From a virus, in IMG/VR virus record IMGVR_UViG_3300023301_000025, positions 1 to 43,176 of that record: a stretch of 43,176 bases of DNA; one strand, written 5' to 3'. The notes beneath the pieces were generated by a model. It ran no database searches. It saw only the letters and a program-made list of their open reading frames with translations, and was not told where the DNA came from. The position numbers and the translations under genes were made by a program. Each line of letters opens with the position of its first letter. Position 1 is the first letter of the stretch. Positions 24,717 through 33,730 of the stretch are shown here, in pieces.

Positions 24717-27031
24717 TAAACGACATTATAAAAATTGAAGGAAGATTCTCCTATACTTTATTCCCTAAACTTCCTAAAATTTTAGGAACGGAAGAAAATA
24801 AATTTGGAATAGTGTGTTGGAACGTAACATCTGTACTAGATGGAGTTTTAGATAAAGATGAACGAGAATCTATAGTTATCACAGGTAATTATGAGCAAGA
24901 GGTTGCTAGAAACAAAGTTTATACAATCATGGCAAAAGAGATAAAGCATGAGAAATATGGGAAGCAATTCCAGTTAATATTTATAGGTGAAATTCTAAAT
25001 TTAACAGGAGTTGTAAATCAAAAAGGGTTTCTAAGAACGTTTCTCAATGAGAATCAAATTATTGAAATGTTTAAAGTGTTAGACGACCCTTTGAAATCTA
25101 TCTCTGACCATGATTTAGAGGCTTTGAAAAAGGTCAAAGGTGTACAAGACTATGTTGGTCAAAGAATTATTGATAGGTATGAAGAAGGAAAAGACTATTG
25201 CGAAGTATATTTGAAACTAGATGGGTTAGGACTAACTCCTAATTTCATTCAAAAACTGGTACGTGTATACGGCAGCCCGCAAAAAATAATAGAGATAGTA
25301 ACAGAAAACCCTTACCAATTAAGCTTTGATATTGATGGTATAGGATTTAAAACTACTGATAAAATTGCTATGAGTAACGGTATAGACCCCAAATCGGAAA
25401 AAAGGGTAATAGGATACATAAATTATATATTAGACGAATTAGGAGAGAGTGGCAACTCTTACACTACTGCTGGTCAGTTGGCGGCTTATATATTTGATGA
25501 ATTTGATGGGAGAGAAAACATCTTAGAAGTTTACTATGATGGAGATGGTAAGGTTGATGGAACTAATATTTCAAGAGCGTTAGAATACATGGAAGCAAAA
25601 GGGAAGGTTATTTTAGAAGATGCCGAACCTAAAAATCAGAGAAGGGTATATTTAACAAAATATTGGCTCTTAGAAAATGAAATCGCTGAACATTTAAAAA
25701 GGCTTTCAAATGCCCCTAATAGTTTTAAATATAATAACTGGGAAGATGTACTTCTCTCTCAAGAGAATAAGCAAAGATGGACATTCACAGATGAGCAGAG
25801 ACAGGGAATAAAATTAGGTCTTGACAACCAAGTCTGCCTAGTCACCGGAGGGGCAGGAACAGGAAAATCTAGTTTGGTATCTGGAATATTAGCAGCTCTG
25901 AAAGATTATAATTTTGCCCAAACCGCTTTAAGTGGAAAAGCAAGTGCCAGACTTCAAGAAGTTACGGGACAAAAAGGCTCTACAATACATAGGCTACTGG
26001 GGTTTAACCCACAAGAGGGGTTCACTTATAACGAATATAACCAACTGCCAAACGATATTATCATACTTGATGAAATCTCATTGGTAGGAGGGCAAATATT
26101 CCTTTCATTATTAAAAGCGATACCAACAGGTGCTAAATTATTTGTGCTTGGGGATATGGGACAATTAGAAAGCATTGGCTGTATGAACCTTGCTCACGAT
26201 TTATATGAATCGGAACATATAGCTACTGTTGAACTGTCTAAGATACATAGGCAAGCTCAAAAATCAGGTATAATAGTTGCCTCTAAACAAATTAGAAGTG
26301 GTGAGAGTATATTCGATAAGAGTTTTGTGGGGGATTTGACTCTTGGGGAATTAAAAGATATGCATTTTAAAATTTTCAGTGACACAGGGCAAACAAGAAA
26401 AATAGCTATTGAAGAATTTAAAAGGTATTGGAAAAGCGATTTGGTGAGTGATATTATGGACATACAAATCCTTTCTCCTGTTAAGAATAGGGGAGATGCT
26501 TGTGTTGCTAAATTGAACGATGATGTTCAAAACTTTGTTAATCCATCAATTACTGGAAAAAATGAAAGGGAAATTGTTTATAAAGACATCTTATACACTT
26601 TGCGAGAGGATGATAAGGTAATGGTTGTTAAGAACAATTATAGACTTTTAAATAAGTATGGTAAAGAAACATTTGTATTCAATGGATGGACTGGAACAGT
26701 TCAGAGCATTGACAATCATAGCGAAACCGTAAGAATTTACTTCTCAATTATAGATGATACTATTATGTTCCCTTTTGAACTATTGCCCTCAAGTGTAGTG
26801 TTGGGGTATGCATCTACCGTACATAAGTATCAAGGGAGCAGTGCGAAAGTTATCATTGGAGTTTTCGATTATTCAACACCGCCCTCAATGCTAACAAGAG
26901 AGCTACTGTATACACTGCTAACAAGAGCTGAAAAAGAATGTACATTGGTTTGTCAGAACAGAGCAGTATCGAAAGCGATTAATGCAAGTGGGGTAACTGG
27001 TAAAAATACCTTTTTATGTGAACTATTGTAG
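24713..27031 (+). CDS. RecD2-like DNA helicase
   Basis: A 772-aa protein, the RecD2 length class. An N-terminal OB-like region and helix-hairpin-helix repeats (about 110-240: VKGVQDYVGQRI, YGSPQKIIEIVTENPYQL, IDGIGFKTTDKIA) precede a superfamily 1B motor. Its motifs are GGAGTGKSSL (about 378-387), DEISLVGG, GDMGQLESIG and the C-terminal STVHKYQGSSA...LLYTLLTRAE. RecD2 unwinds DNA 5'-3' and works in repair and fork processing. Translationally coupled to the polymerase by a 4-bp overlap; the last base of its stop is the first base of a perfect AT-rich motif. Confidence 0.9.
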   Translation: MINDIIKIEGRFSYTLFPKLPKILGTEENKFGIVCWNVTSVLDGVLDKDERESIVITGNYEQEVARNKVYTIMAKEIKHEKYGKQFQLIFIGEILNLTGVVNQKGFLRTFLNENQIIEMFKVLDDPLKSISDHDLEALKKVKGVQDYVGQRIIDRYEEGKDYCEVYLKLDGLGLTPNFIQKLVRVYGSPQKIIEIVTENPYQLSFDIDGIGFKTTDKIAMSNGIDPKSEKRVIGYINYILDELGESGNSYTTAGQLAAYIFDEFDGRENILEVYYDGDGKVDGTNISRALEYMEAKGKVILEDAEPKNQRRVYLTKYWLLENEIAEHLKRLSNAPNSFKYNNWEDVLLSQENKQRWTFTDEQRQGIKLGLDNQVCLVTGGAGTGKSSLVSGILAALKDYNFAQTALSGKASARLQEVTGQKGSTIHRLLGFNPQEGFTYNEYNQLPNDIIILDEISLVGGQIFLSLLKAIPTGAKLFVLGDMGQLESIGCMNLAHDLYESEHIATVELSKIHRQAQKSGIIVASKQIRSGESIFDKSFVGDLTLGELKDMHFKIFSDTGQTRKIAIEEFKRYWKSDLVSDIMDIQILSPVKNRGDACVAKLNDDVQNFVNPSITGKNEREIVYKDILYTLREDDKVMVVKNNYRLLNKYGKETFVFNGWTGTVQSIDNHSETVRIYFSIIDDTIMFPFELLPSSVVLGYASTVHKYQGSSAKVIIGVFDYSTPPSMLTRELLYTLLTRAEKECTLVCQNRAVSKAINASGVTGKNTFLCELL

Positions 27032-27046
27032 ATAAAATATAAAATA
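27031..27046 (+). repeat. recurring AT-rich motif, perfect copy
   Basis: GATAAAATATAAAATA; its G is the last base of the RecD2 TAG stop. It starts 29 nt before the -35 of the promoter at 27060. Confidence 0.88.
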
Positions 27047-27059
27047 ATTAAATAAAGTG

Positions 27060-27088
27060 TTGACATCAATATCAACTAAGTATATAGT
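27060..27088 (+). promoter_or_regulatory. promoter of the RNA-repair region
   Basis: TTGACA at 27060-27065, 17-bp spacer, TATAGT at 27083-27088. The leader to the next start is about 70 nt and contains AGTAACTGT (27088-27096) able to pair, with one mismatch, with ACAGTTGCT (27118-27126) around a purine-rich GAGAAGGGGG loop. Confidence 0.75.
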
Positions 27089-27164
27089 AGTAACTGTGAG
27101 AAGGGGGAAACCATTCGACAGTTGCTATTGTTTATTTATTTAAGGAAGAAAAGAGGTTTAGAAC

Positions 27165-27614
27165 GTGAGCAAGATTGTAAATGATTACATAGGAAAAAAA
27201 GGGAGATTAACTGGTAATGACAATAAAGTCCGAAAAATCAATAGGATTCGCATTGCTCTGTTTGTTTATTGTCAACAGATAAATTATCAAGATTGCAGTT
27301 TAACCTATGATGACATGCTAGATAACGCTGAAGATTTAGCAGAAATTTTAACGGAGTACATTCTATTACAAGGAAAAAGTAGAAGAATAGAAATGTTTAC
27401 AGACGTAGAATTTATAGATAAGTATATTGAATCGGGAGAGAAAAAAAGTAGATTAAAATGGTTCTCAGATAACGAGGTCTATATGCTTAGTAGACAAGCC
27501 ATAGAGTCATCTGCTGAAATAGTTCCATTCGACAGATACAGCGAAGCCGAGAAGAAGCTACGCAATAACTTATTGAATGAATTAAGCGAAGAGAGAAAAG
27601 TTAGAGAAAAGTAA
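27165..27614 (+). CDS. hypothetical protein, GTG start
   Basis: A 149-aa basic protein from GTG 27165 after AAGAGG (spacing long), so the start is uncertain. N-terminus SKIVNDYIGKKGRLTGNDNKVRKINRIRIALFVYCQQ; C-terminal helix EAEKKLRNNLLNELSEERKVREK. No domain recognised. It is first in the transcript that leads into the RNA-repair genes. Confidence 0.6.
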   Translation: MSKIVNDYIGKKGRLTGNDNKVRKINRIRIALFVYCQQINYQDCSLTYDDMLDNAEDLAEILTEYILLQGKSRRIEMFTDVEFIDKYIESGEKKSRLKWFSDNEVYMLSRQAIESSAEIVPFDRYSEAEKKLRNNLLNELSEERKVREK

Positions 27615-27629
27615 TAGAACGGTTTAGTA

Positions 27630-27645
27630 GATAAAATATAAAATA
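27630..27645 (+). repeat. recurring AT-rich motif, perfect copy
   Basis: GATAAAATATAAAATA between the hypothetical gene and the kinase-HD gene, 16 bp after a stop. No TTGACA follows; a GAGAGGG ribosome site comes 13 bp later. Confidence 0.85.
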
Positions 27646-27673
27646 TATTTAATAAAGAGAGGGAAAATAACAA

Positions 27674-28600
27674 ATGAGTAAGCCAAAATTAATGATGCTT
27701 GTAGGACTTCCGGCATCTGGAAAATCAACAATGTCCAAACAGTTACAAGAGATACATAATGCAGTTGCACATTCGTCAGATAAAATTCGTGAAGAAATTT
27801 CCGGAGATAGAGCTAATCAGAGTATTAACCAAGAAGTATTTGAGCTTTTACATAAGAGAGTTAAAGAGGATTTGAAGGCAGGTAAGAACGTTGTGTATGA
27901 CGCTTGTAATATAAATTGGAAAAGGAGGAAATCATTCCTATCCGAGTTAAAAGTTGACTGTGAGAAAGTATGTATTTTTCTCGCTACTCCCCACAAGGAC
28001 TGTGTAGAGCTGAATAACAGCAGGGAAAAGCCCATTCCTACCGATGTAATCACAAGGATGTATAAGAATTTTTATATTCCTCAGAGCTATGAAGGATGGG
28101 ATTTGATTCAAACTGTTTGGAATTACGATGAAAATAAATATGATTTGAGTAGATTAATGGAAGAGTTATGTAATTTTGAGCAAGATAATATCTACCATGA
28201 TTTAAGCGTAGGTGCACACTGTATTGATTGTGCAGTTAGAGTAGGAGGTCGTAATCCAACATTAGAGAGAGCTGCATTATTACATGATATTGGAAAGCCT
28301 TTCACTAAAAAGTTTGAGGATTCAAAAGGGAATACTACTGAGATGGCTCATTATTACCAACATCATTTAGTCTCGGCTTATGATAGCCTATTCTATCCAA
28401 GTCCTAGTCTAGTAAACTCTATTGACACAATGGAAGTAGCAGCATACATAACATGGCATATGCACGTATATTTTCTAAAAGAGGAAAAGTCTATAGATAA
28501 ATTTGTAAAAATAGTAGGACAAGAGTTTTGGGATGATTTGTTATTATTAAATGCTGCTGATAAATTAGCAAAGAAAAGGAGAGGGCAAAGTGAGTTATAA
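27674..28600 (+). CDS. polynucleotide kinase - HD phosphatase fusion (RNA end-healing)
   Basis: A 308-aa protein with an N-terminal P-loop kinase (GLPASGKST, 11-19; Pnk-like, with DKIREEISGD and VVYDACNINWKRR) and a C-terminal HD domain: H182, H204-D205 in LLHDIGKPF, H230/H231, and D297 in NAADKLAK. Such fusions heal broken RNA: the kinase phosphorylates 5'-OH ends and the HD domain removes 2',3'-cyclic or 3'-phosphate. HD-Pnk of Runella has both activities but with the domains in the opposite order (HD first), as I recall. The start of the RNA ligase gene overlaps its end by 11 bp, so healing and sealing enzymes are coupled. Confidence 0.85.
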   Translation: MSKPKLMMLVGLPASGKSTMSKQLQEIHNAVAHSSDKIREEISGDRANQSINQEVFELLHKRVKEDLKAGKNVVYDACNINWKRRKSFLSELKVDCEKVCIFLATPHKDCVELNNSREKPIPTDVITRMYKNFYIPQSYEGWDLIQTVWNYDENKYDLSRLMEELCNFEQDNIYHDLSVGAHCIDCAVRVGGRNPTLERAALLHDIGKPFTKKFEDSKGNTTEMAHYYQHHLVSAYDSLFYPSPSLVNSIDTMEVAAYITWHMHVYFLKEEKSIDKFVKIVGQEFWDDLLLLNAADKLAKKRRGQSEL

Positions 28601-29909
28601 CGGATACATAACAAAGATTAAGGATTTGAGAAAGCACTCAAACGCAGATAGGCTACAAGCAGGTACATGTTTTGGGAATCAAGTAATTGTTTCTATGGAA
28701 ACGACTGAGGGGCAGATGGGAGTTTATTTTCCGACAGACGGAAGGTTGGGAGAAGAGTACTGTATTGAAAACAATCTATTAAGAAAAAAGAATGACATGG
28801 GCGTTGAAATTGGTGGATACCTTGATGAAAGAAGACATGTAACATCATTGAAACTTAGAAAAGAAATGTCAGATGGTTTGTTTATGCCATTAGAGAGCTT
28901 GTCGAAGTTCACAGATATTAAAGCTCTTAAAGACGGAGATATGATTACAGTTTTAAATGGAATTACAATCTGTGAGAAATATATTGTTAAAAGTAAATGT
29001 ACAAACTCGATTAATAAAACGAAGAAGGAAACAAAAAAAGAATCGAGAAAAAGTAAATCAAAGTTTGTATTTTTCAATGAACATATTAACACAACCCAGT
29101 TAGCTTATAATAAACATCAATTTGCAGTGGGAGACTTATGTTACATAACATTGAAGGTACACGGGACATCTGCAAGAACAGCATTCTCTTTACAGGAAAC
29201 AAAATCAAGACAAACATTCTTAACAAAATTATTCAAGAAGAAAACTATAACAAGAGCGTGGAAACCTGTTTCTGGCAGTAGAAGGGTTACGCTAAATTTT
29301 GAAAAAAATAATGGTGGATATTATAAAGATAATGGTTTTAGAGAAAAATATCATAGCATAGTTGGCGAAAAACTTCATAAAGGAGAGACATTTTTTTACG
29401 AAATAGTAGGGTACACAGGAAAAGACAGTTTTATTATGGGTCAGTGCAATAACAAAAAGTTAAACGATAAAGATTTCGTGAAAAAATATGGAGAAATTAC
29501 GAGTTTTACATATGGTTGTGAGAACGGTGAAAACGATATTTACGGATATAGAATGACAATGACTAATGAAGATGGATATGAAGTTGAGTATAGTCAAGAA
29601 TTGTTAAAACTAAGATGTGAACAAATGGGAATTAAATGTGTTACAGAATTTGATAAATTCATCTTCACAACAATTGAAGATTTAATGGAAAGAGTTGATA
29701 AATTCTACGATGGAGTAGACCCTGTTGGAAAGACGCATATTAGAGAAGGTGTAGTTGTCAGGATTGATGGGAAAGAAAAATTTAAAGCATTTAAGCACAA
29801 GAATGATTCATTTAAAATATTGGAAGGAATTATTAAAGCAGATGCTGTTGAGCCAGATATGGAAGAAGCCGAAGATGGTCAAGAAGCAGAGTTAGGGGAA
29901 GAACAATGA
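28590..29909 (+). CDS. ATP-dependent RNA ligase
   Basis: A 439-aa protein. Residues 1-130 form an OB-like N-terminal domain. A Lys/Ser-rich linker (135-158) leads to the nucleotidyltransferase domain: motif I TLKVHGTS with K189 as predicted AMP-accepting lysine, FFYEIVGYTG (268-277) in the motif IIIa position, REGVVVRID (385-393) as motif IV and KAFKHKND (399-406) as motif V. The C-terminus is acidic (about 425-439). An N-terminal OB extension is also seen in the Deinococcus-type ligase (Rnl5). It would seal ends prepared by the kinase-HD protein, most likely host tRNAs cut by an anticodon nuclease. Confidence 0.88.
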   Translation: MSYNGYITKIKDLRKHSNADRLQAGTCFGNQVIVSMETTEGQMGVYFPTDGRLGEEYCIENNLLRKKNDMGVEIGGYLDERRHVTSLKLRKEMSDGLFMPLESLSKFTDIKALKDGDMITVLNGITICEKYIVKSKCTNSINKTKKETKKESRKSKSKFVFFNEHINTTQLAYNKHQFAVGDLCYITLKVHGTSARTAFSLQETKSRQTFLTKLFKKKTITRAWKPVSGSRRVTLNFEKNNGGYYKDNGFREKYHSIVGEKLHKGETFFYEIVGYTGKDSFIMGQCNNKKLNDKDFVKKYGEITSFTYGCENGENDIYGYRMTMTNEDGYEVEYSQELLKLRCEQMGIKCVTEFDKFIFTTIEDLMERVDKFYDGVDPVGKTHIREGVVVRIDGKEKFKAFKHKNDSFKILEGIIKADAVEPDMEEAEDGQEAELGEEQ

Positions 29910-30256
29910 ACGTAATAAAGGACTCTGTGAAAGGAAAATATAATACATATCGTATAGAAATACTAGAGATAAGTGATTATGGATGCGACTCATTGAAAAT
30001 AGTAATAAAAAGGGGAAGGCTAAAAAGTAAAGTGAAAATACTAAGTGTGTTAAATTCATTGTTTAAATACAAAACTTTAGCAGTATATGAATTTGATTCC
30101 GCTTGCCCAACATATGAGGAATATGTAAATGATTTGATTAAATGTGCTACAGTGTGCGTTACAAACTATGAAAATTCAATTGAAGAAGAAACAACAGATA
30201 TGGAATCAAAAGCTTATTCAATTGTAAAATTTAACCGATGGGATGGAAAGTTATAA
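29906..30256 (+). CDS. hypothetical protein
   Basis: A 116-aa protein that overlaps the ligase stop (ATGA), hence coupled to the RNA-repair genes. Basic N-terminal half (YRIEILEISDYGCDSLKIVIKRGRLKSKVK) and an acidic C-terminal half. No family recognised; an accessory RNA-binding role is conceivable only from position and charge. Confidence 0.6.
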   Translation: MNVIKDSVKGKYNTYRIEILEISDYGCDSLKIVIKRGRLKSKVKILSVLNSLFKYKTLAVYEFDSACPTYEEYVNDLIKCATVCVTNYENSIEEETTDMESKAYSIVKFNRWDGKL

Positions 30257-30301
30257 CTACTCTAAAAAAGAAACAGAAAGAGAGAGGAAAAGAGGTAAAT
30301 T

Positions 30302-30742
30302 ATGGAAGGTATAAAAACTATAATAATATTCTTCATATGTGGAGCGCTGGTTGGATTTGGGTTGTGGATATCTATTGAATGGCTTGTTCATCGAGCGATG
30401 ACAAAAGAGAAGGATAGTTTAGTCGGAATTGGAGTTGCTAATTATAAACAGTTTATAACTGAATTTGAAAAAGTAAGAGATGAAATGGAATACATAGGAA
30501 ATGGTAATGGGTTTGGGGGCAAAGCTTACTCATATAAGACTGGTCGAAAACATTACTATTACGCTTCAATTATATATTTTAATCATATCGGTATGTTAAT
30601 GAGAACACCGTGGGACTTCTTTATGGTAGAGAGGTACACGAAAAAGTATGCGGATTATATACTTAGAAAACCACGACTTAGGGAAAAACTTGTAGAAAAA
30701 CAGAGAAAAGAAGAGTTTAGGCTAAAAAGGTACGAGTGGTAG
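30302..30742 (+). CDS. membrane protein, paralogue A
   Basis: A 146-aa protein with an N-terminal membrane helix (about 5-28, TIIIFFICGALVGFGLWISIEW), then HRAMTKEKDS, GVANYKQFITEFEKVRDEMEYI, a central beta-like region, and a strongly basic C-terminus (LREKLVEKQRKEEFRLKRYEW). The helix-HRxM-xYxxFxxxFExV layout is shared with the gene at 30990. Probably anchored with the basic domain in the cytoplasm. Function unknown. Confidence 0.65.
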   Translation: MEGIKTIIIFFICGALVGFGLWISIEWLVHRAMTKEKDSLVGIGVANYKQFITEFEKVRDEMEYIGNGNGFGGKAYSYKTGRKHYYYASIIYFNHIGMLMRTPWDFFMVERYTKKYADYILRKPRLREKLVEKQRKEEFRLKRYEW

Positions 30743-30749
30743 GTGAGAT

Positions 30750-30989
30750 ATGAGATATAAGGAGGAATTGGTATCAGCAGCTATAGAAAGGTATGATTTT
30801 GGGTTTACGTCAGAATGTGATGCGGATACAAAAGTTGTGCTATACGGAGCAATTTGTAACCACTGTGATGAGTATTTTACAAGTAGTGTGATAGGTGTAT
30901 ATTGTGACAAATGTAAAACAGAACAGCAACCGTGGTGGGCTGAATCCTATTGTAAAAGGAGGAAGGTAGAAAGAGAGAAGGTGTACTGA
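30750..30989 (+). CDS. zinc-finger protein, unknown
   Basis: A 79-aa protein after AGGTGAG. Contains ICNHCDEYF and VYCDKCKTEQ, a CxxC...CxxC ribbon about 16 residues apart, followed by WWAESYCKRRK. It lies between the two paralogous membrane proteins with 8- and 0-bp gaps, so the three form a unit. Confidence 0.65.
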   Translation: MRYKEELVSAAIERYDFGFTSECDADTKVVLYGAICNHCDEYFTSSVIGVYCDKCKTEQQPWWAESYCKRRKVEREKVY

Positions 30990-31382
30990 ATGGAATATTT
31001 AATAGGAGTGGTGATTGGAATTGTAATAGTTTACTCTATAAGTTGGTTCTCTCACAGAATGATGTATAGTACAAAAACAGAACCTTGTGGATACGCTACT
31101 TTTGCACAGTTCCTAAGAAAGTTCGAAAGTGTTGAGGGAGTATTGACTATCGAATACAGCAATGCAATATTTATTACAGACCCCCGCCGGATATATAGGC
31201 GTAGAGCTTCTATACATCTGAACTGTATAAAATTTGGGGAGAATTACATGATAATCCGTTTCTCTAATTGGGGGAAATTTGTTTTATGGAGATATGCGTT
31301 TCTTAGAGGTAAAAAGATAGAAATGGAAAATATAAGAAAAGAGAATGGCAGCGATTTAGACTGGAGTTCTTTGAATGAGTAA
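30990..31382 (+). CDS. membrane protein, paralogue B
   Basis: A 130-aa protein with N-terminal helix (about 3-20, YLIGVVIGIVIVYSISWF), SHRMMYS, then GYATFAQFLRKFESVEGVL. The same order and spacing of elements as in the gene at 30302 indicates an old tandem duplication with the zinc-finger gene in between. Basic central region (TDPRRIYRRRASIHL). No function known. Confidence 0.65.
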   Translation: MEYLIGVVIGIVIVYSISWFSHRMMYSTKTEPCGYATFAQFLRKFESVEGVLTIEYSNAIFITDPRRIYRRRASIHLNCIKFGENYMIIRFSNWGKFVLWRYAFLRGKKIEMENIRKENGSDLDWSSLNE

Positions 31383-31403
31383 TAAGAAGATACATATTAA
31401 CTA

Positions 31404-31419
31404 GATAAAATATAAAATA
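31404..31419 (+). repeat. recurring AT-rich motif, perfect copy
   Basis: GATAAAATATAAAATA followed within 4 bp by AAGGAG, the ribosome site of the next gene. No promoter boxes fit between. Confidence 0.85.
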
Positions 31420-31434
31420 ATTAAGGAGAAATAT

Positions 31435-32208
31435 ATGGTAGAAAAATGTATAGCTTGTAAAGGAACTGGCACAGTCAACGAGAAACCTTGTGAAGAGTGT
31501 GGTGGTAAAGGAAAGATAAAAATTGAATACGATATCTTAAAATTAATAGGGAGATATAGAGTGCTTGCTCATTATGATGTTGGCACAAATGATTTTCCTC
31601 GTACATACAATGGAAATTTCAACCCCACATTCGGAGATTTCTATTTAAAATGCCCTCATAAATCGGAAATAAAAGATGCTTTTGATGGTCAATTAATGGC
31701 TTACATCCCATCTATCGGCAGAGGGAGAAATATTAGAAACGCTTTAGTTGAAAAGTATGGGGAGGATATTATATACGACTACGAAGAAACCGATGGGGAG
31801 ATATTGTTCTTTTTTAGCATAAAGGATATAGATAAAATATCAACGTTTATGAAGCCGACTAAGAGTGGGGTTAAGATTAAGCCATTTAGCGTCAAGAACC
31901 TACCAAAAGGGGCTTACACCATTCCACAGTGCGATTTAGACGGTTATAACGCAACAATTAGCGCCATACCTACACGTACTATGAATAATAAAGGAAGACA
32001 GATAATTATGCCGGATGGTGTGATTATTAAAAAATTACTAAGTGAATTTGATACTGTTATACATAAGATTAAAGGGAAAAAATACATAGTTGAAGCAGAG
32101 AGAAGACTTGTTGGTTTAAAGCCGAAAGAGTTCATACACTCTTTGGGAATGTGGGATAGGTTTTTAGAGTATTTAAAAGTAGAAGTTAAAGTTTATAGTA
32201 AAAAGTAA
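31435..32208 (+). CDS. DnaJ-type zinc-finger protein, otherwise unknown
   Basis: A 257-aa protein. The N-terminus has CIACKGTG and CEECGGKGKI (C5, C8, C19, C22), i.e. one pair of CxxCxGxG repeats like half a DnaJ zinc centre. The remaining 230 residues (YRVLAHYDVGTNDFPRTYNG..., FYLKCPHKSEIKDAF...) are not recognised. There is no J domain, so it is not a DnaJ chaperone; the finger probably binds protein or nucleic acid. Confidence 0.6.
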   Translation: MVEKCIACKGTGTVNEKPCEECGGKGKIKIEYDILKLIGRYRVLAHYDVGTNDFPRTYNGNFNPTFGDFYLKCPHKSEIKDAFDGQLMAYIPSIGRGRNIRNALVEKYGEDIIYDYEETDGEILFFFSIKDIDKISTFMKPTKSGVKIKPFSVKNLPKGAYTIPQCDLDGYNATISAIPTRTMNNKGRQIIMPDGVIIKKLLSEFDTVIHKIKGKKYIVEAERRLVGLKPKEFIHSLGMWDRFLEYLKVEVKVYSKK

Positions 32209-32220
32209 AGGGGATTCATA

Positions 32221-32741
<521 letters not shown>

Positions 32742-32747
32742 ATAAAT

Positions 32748-33041
32748 ATGAATAATAGAATTACACAAGCTACAAGATTAGAGAGCTTGAATGAAATCAA
32801 GTCATCAATCCCCACAAGACAGGAAGAATGCCTTAGTAGTTTGAGGAAGATGGGCACTGGAACAGCTTCAGAATTAGCTTACGACTTATACGCTTTGGGG
32901 TTTACTGATAGCTTCCAGAGGAATTATACCCACCCAAGATTAAATGAATTAGTTAAAGATGGAGTAGTTGAAATCATTGGTAAAGAGAAGTGCAAGTTTA
33001 CAGGAAGAAAAGTTGCTGTTTATAGAGCTACGAGTGCTTAA
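32748..33041 (+). CDS. winged-helix-like phage protein
   Basis: A 97-aa protein: ITQATRLESLNEI...RQEECLSSLRKMGTGTASELAYDLYALGF...RNYTHPRLNELVKDGVVEIIGKEKCKFTGRKVAVYRA. The order helix, ASELA helix-turn-helix, RLNELVKDG recognition helix, then the wing GRKVAVYR is that of small winged-helix (MarR/ArsR-size) proteins, common in phage early regions. Probably DNA-binding. Translation starts from the (AG)13 repeat. Confidence 0.65.
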   Translation: MNNRITQATRLESLNEIKSSIPTRQEECLSSLRKMGTGTASELAYDLYALGFTDSFQRNYTHPRLNELVKDGVVEIIGKEKCKFTGRKVAVYRATSA

Positions 33042-33063
33042 AGTAGCGAGAGAGGAAACAATT

Positions 33064-33291
33064 ATGGTAAAAAGTTATTCAAGAGGGCATGAAATATATT
33101 ATGATGGACTATGCTGGAAATACCTAGACACAGATGAAATGTACGATGATAGCAGACCTTGTGTAAAATGTGACTGTTATCCAACCTCAGAGGGGTATGA
33201 TGCGTGTACAGGACATGTGGAAGGTGCAGTAAGCGTATGTTGTGGGCATGATGTCGAAGATGTTTATATGGTTTTGGAAAAGGAGGAATAA
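33064..33291 (+). CDS. small conserved phage protein, cysteine-rich
   Basis: ATG 33064 after GAGAGG; the longer in-frame start at 32968 lies inside the previous gene. 75 aa with YSRGHEIYYDGLCWKYLDT...RPCVKCDCYPTSEGYDACTGH...CCGH, a pattern I recognise from many short Firmicutes phage proteins (SRGHEIYYDG..RPCxRC..PTxEGYDACxGH). Likely zinc-binding; no known function. Confidence 0.7.
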   Translation: MVKSYSRGHEIYYDGLCWKYLDTDEMYDDSRPCVKCDCYPTSEGYDACTGHVEGAVSVCCGHDVEDVYMVLEKEE

Positions 33292-33542
33292 TGGCTATAC
33301 TGAAAGTAGAAATACCAAATGGAGAATATTGTAGCGATAAAAATAGATTAGGCTGTATCTATGCTAGGCATCACGAATTAGCAGGGGAGCATAACTGTAC
33401 AATTTTTGACCAACCTATAAAGCTTAGAGGATTTAAAGTAAATGGAGAGCTGCGAATGGCGTTTGAAAAATGTGATAAATGCAAAGAGAAAAACATTCTT
33501 AATGATTTTAACTCAAGTACTATACCAGATAGGGATGTTTGA
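33291..33542 (+). CDS. small cysteine-containing protein
   Basis: An 83-aa protein overlapping the previous stop (TAATGG) with AAGGAGG upstream. Cysteines in YCSDKNRLGC, HNCTIF and EKCDKCKEKN suggest one metal site. Common phage small-protein type; function unknown. Confidence 0.6.
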   Translation: MAILKVEIPNGEYCSDKNRLGCIYARHHELAGEHNCTIFDQPIKLRGFKVNGELRMAFEKCDKCKEKNILNDFNSSTIPDRDV

Positions 33543-33543
33543 A

Positions 33544-33636
33544 ATGGGAAATACACTAAAAGGATTCTGGAGAAGAGTCAGATGTTTCATAGGGCGTAAG
33601 TATAATAATTTATTTTATTGTTATTTATATAGATAA
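33544..33636 (+). CDS. possible 30-aa basic peptide
   Basis: ATG 33544 immediately follows the previous stop: MGNTLKGFWRRVRCFIGRKYNNLF.... Basic and amphipathic, with no clear ribosome site, so it would rely on coupling. The stop lies within a perfect AT-rich motif. Real translation is uncertain. Confidence 0.3.
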   Translation: MGNTLKGFWRRVRCFIGRKYNNLFYCYLYR

Positions 33637-33647
33637 AATATAAAATA
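33632..33647 (+). repeat. recurring AT-rich motif, perfect copy
   Basis: GATAAAATATAAAATA starting 28 nt before the TTGATT -35 box of the promoter at 33660, within 1 nt of the spacing at 5966, 9167 and 27031. Confidence 0.85.
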
Positions 33648-33659
33648 ATTAAAAATATG

Positions 33660-33688
33660 TTGATTAAATAAGGTAAGTGTAGTATTAT
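33660..33688 (+). promoter_or_regulatory. promoter before the small zinc-finger and ribonucleotide reductase genes
   Basis: TTGATT at 33660-33665, 17-bp spacer, TATTAT at 33683-33688. The leader is about 35 nt to ATG 33731. It could drive the nucleotide-metabolism block. Confidence 0.65.
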
Positions 33689-33730
33689 ATAAATATACAG
33701 AAAGTTATAGTTAATAAGGAAGGGGGCGAA

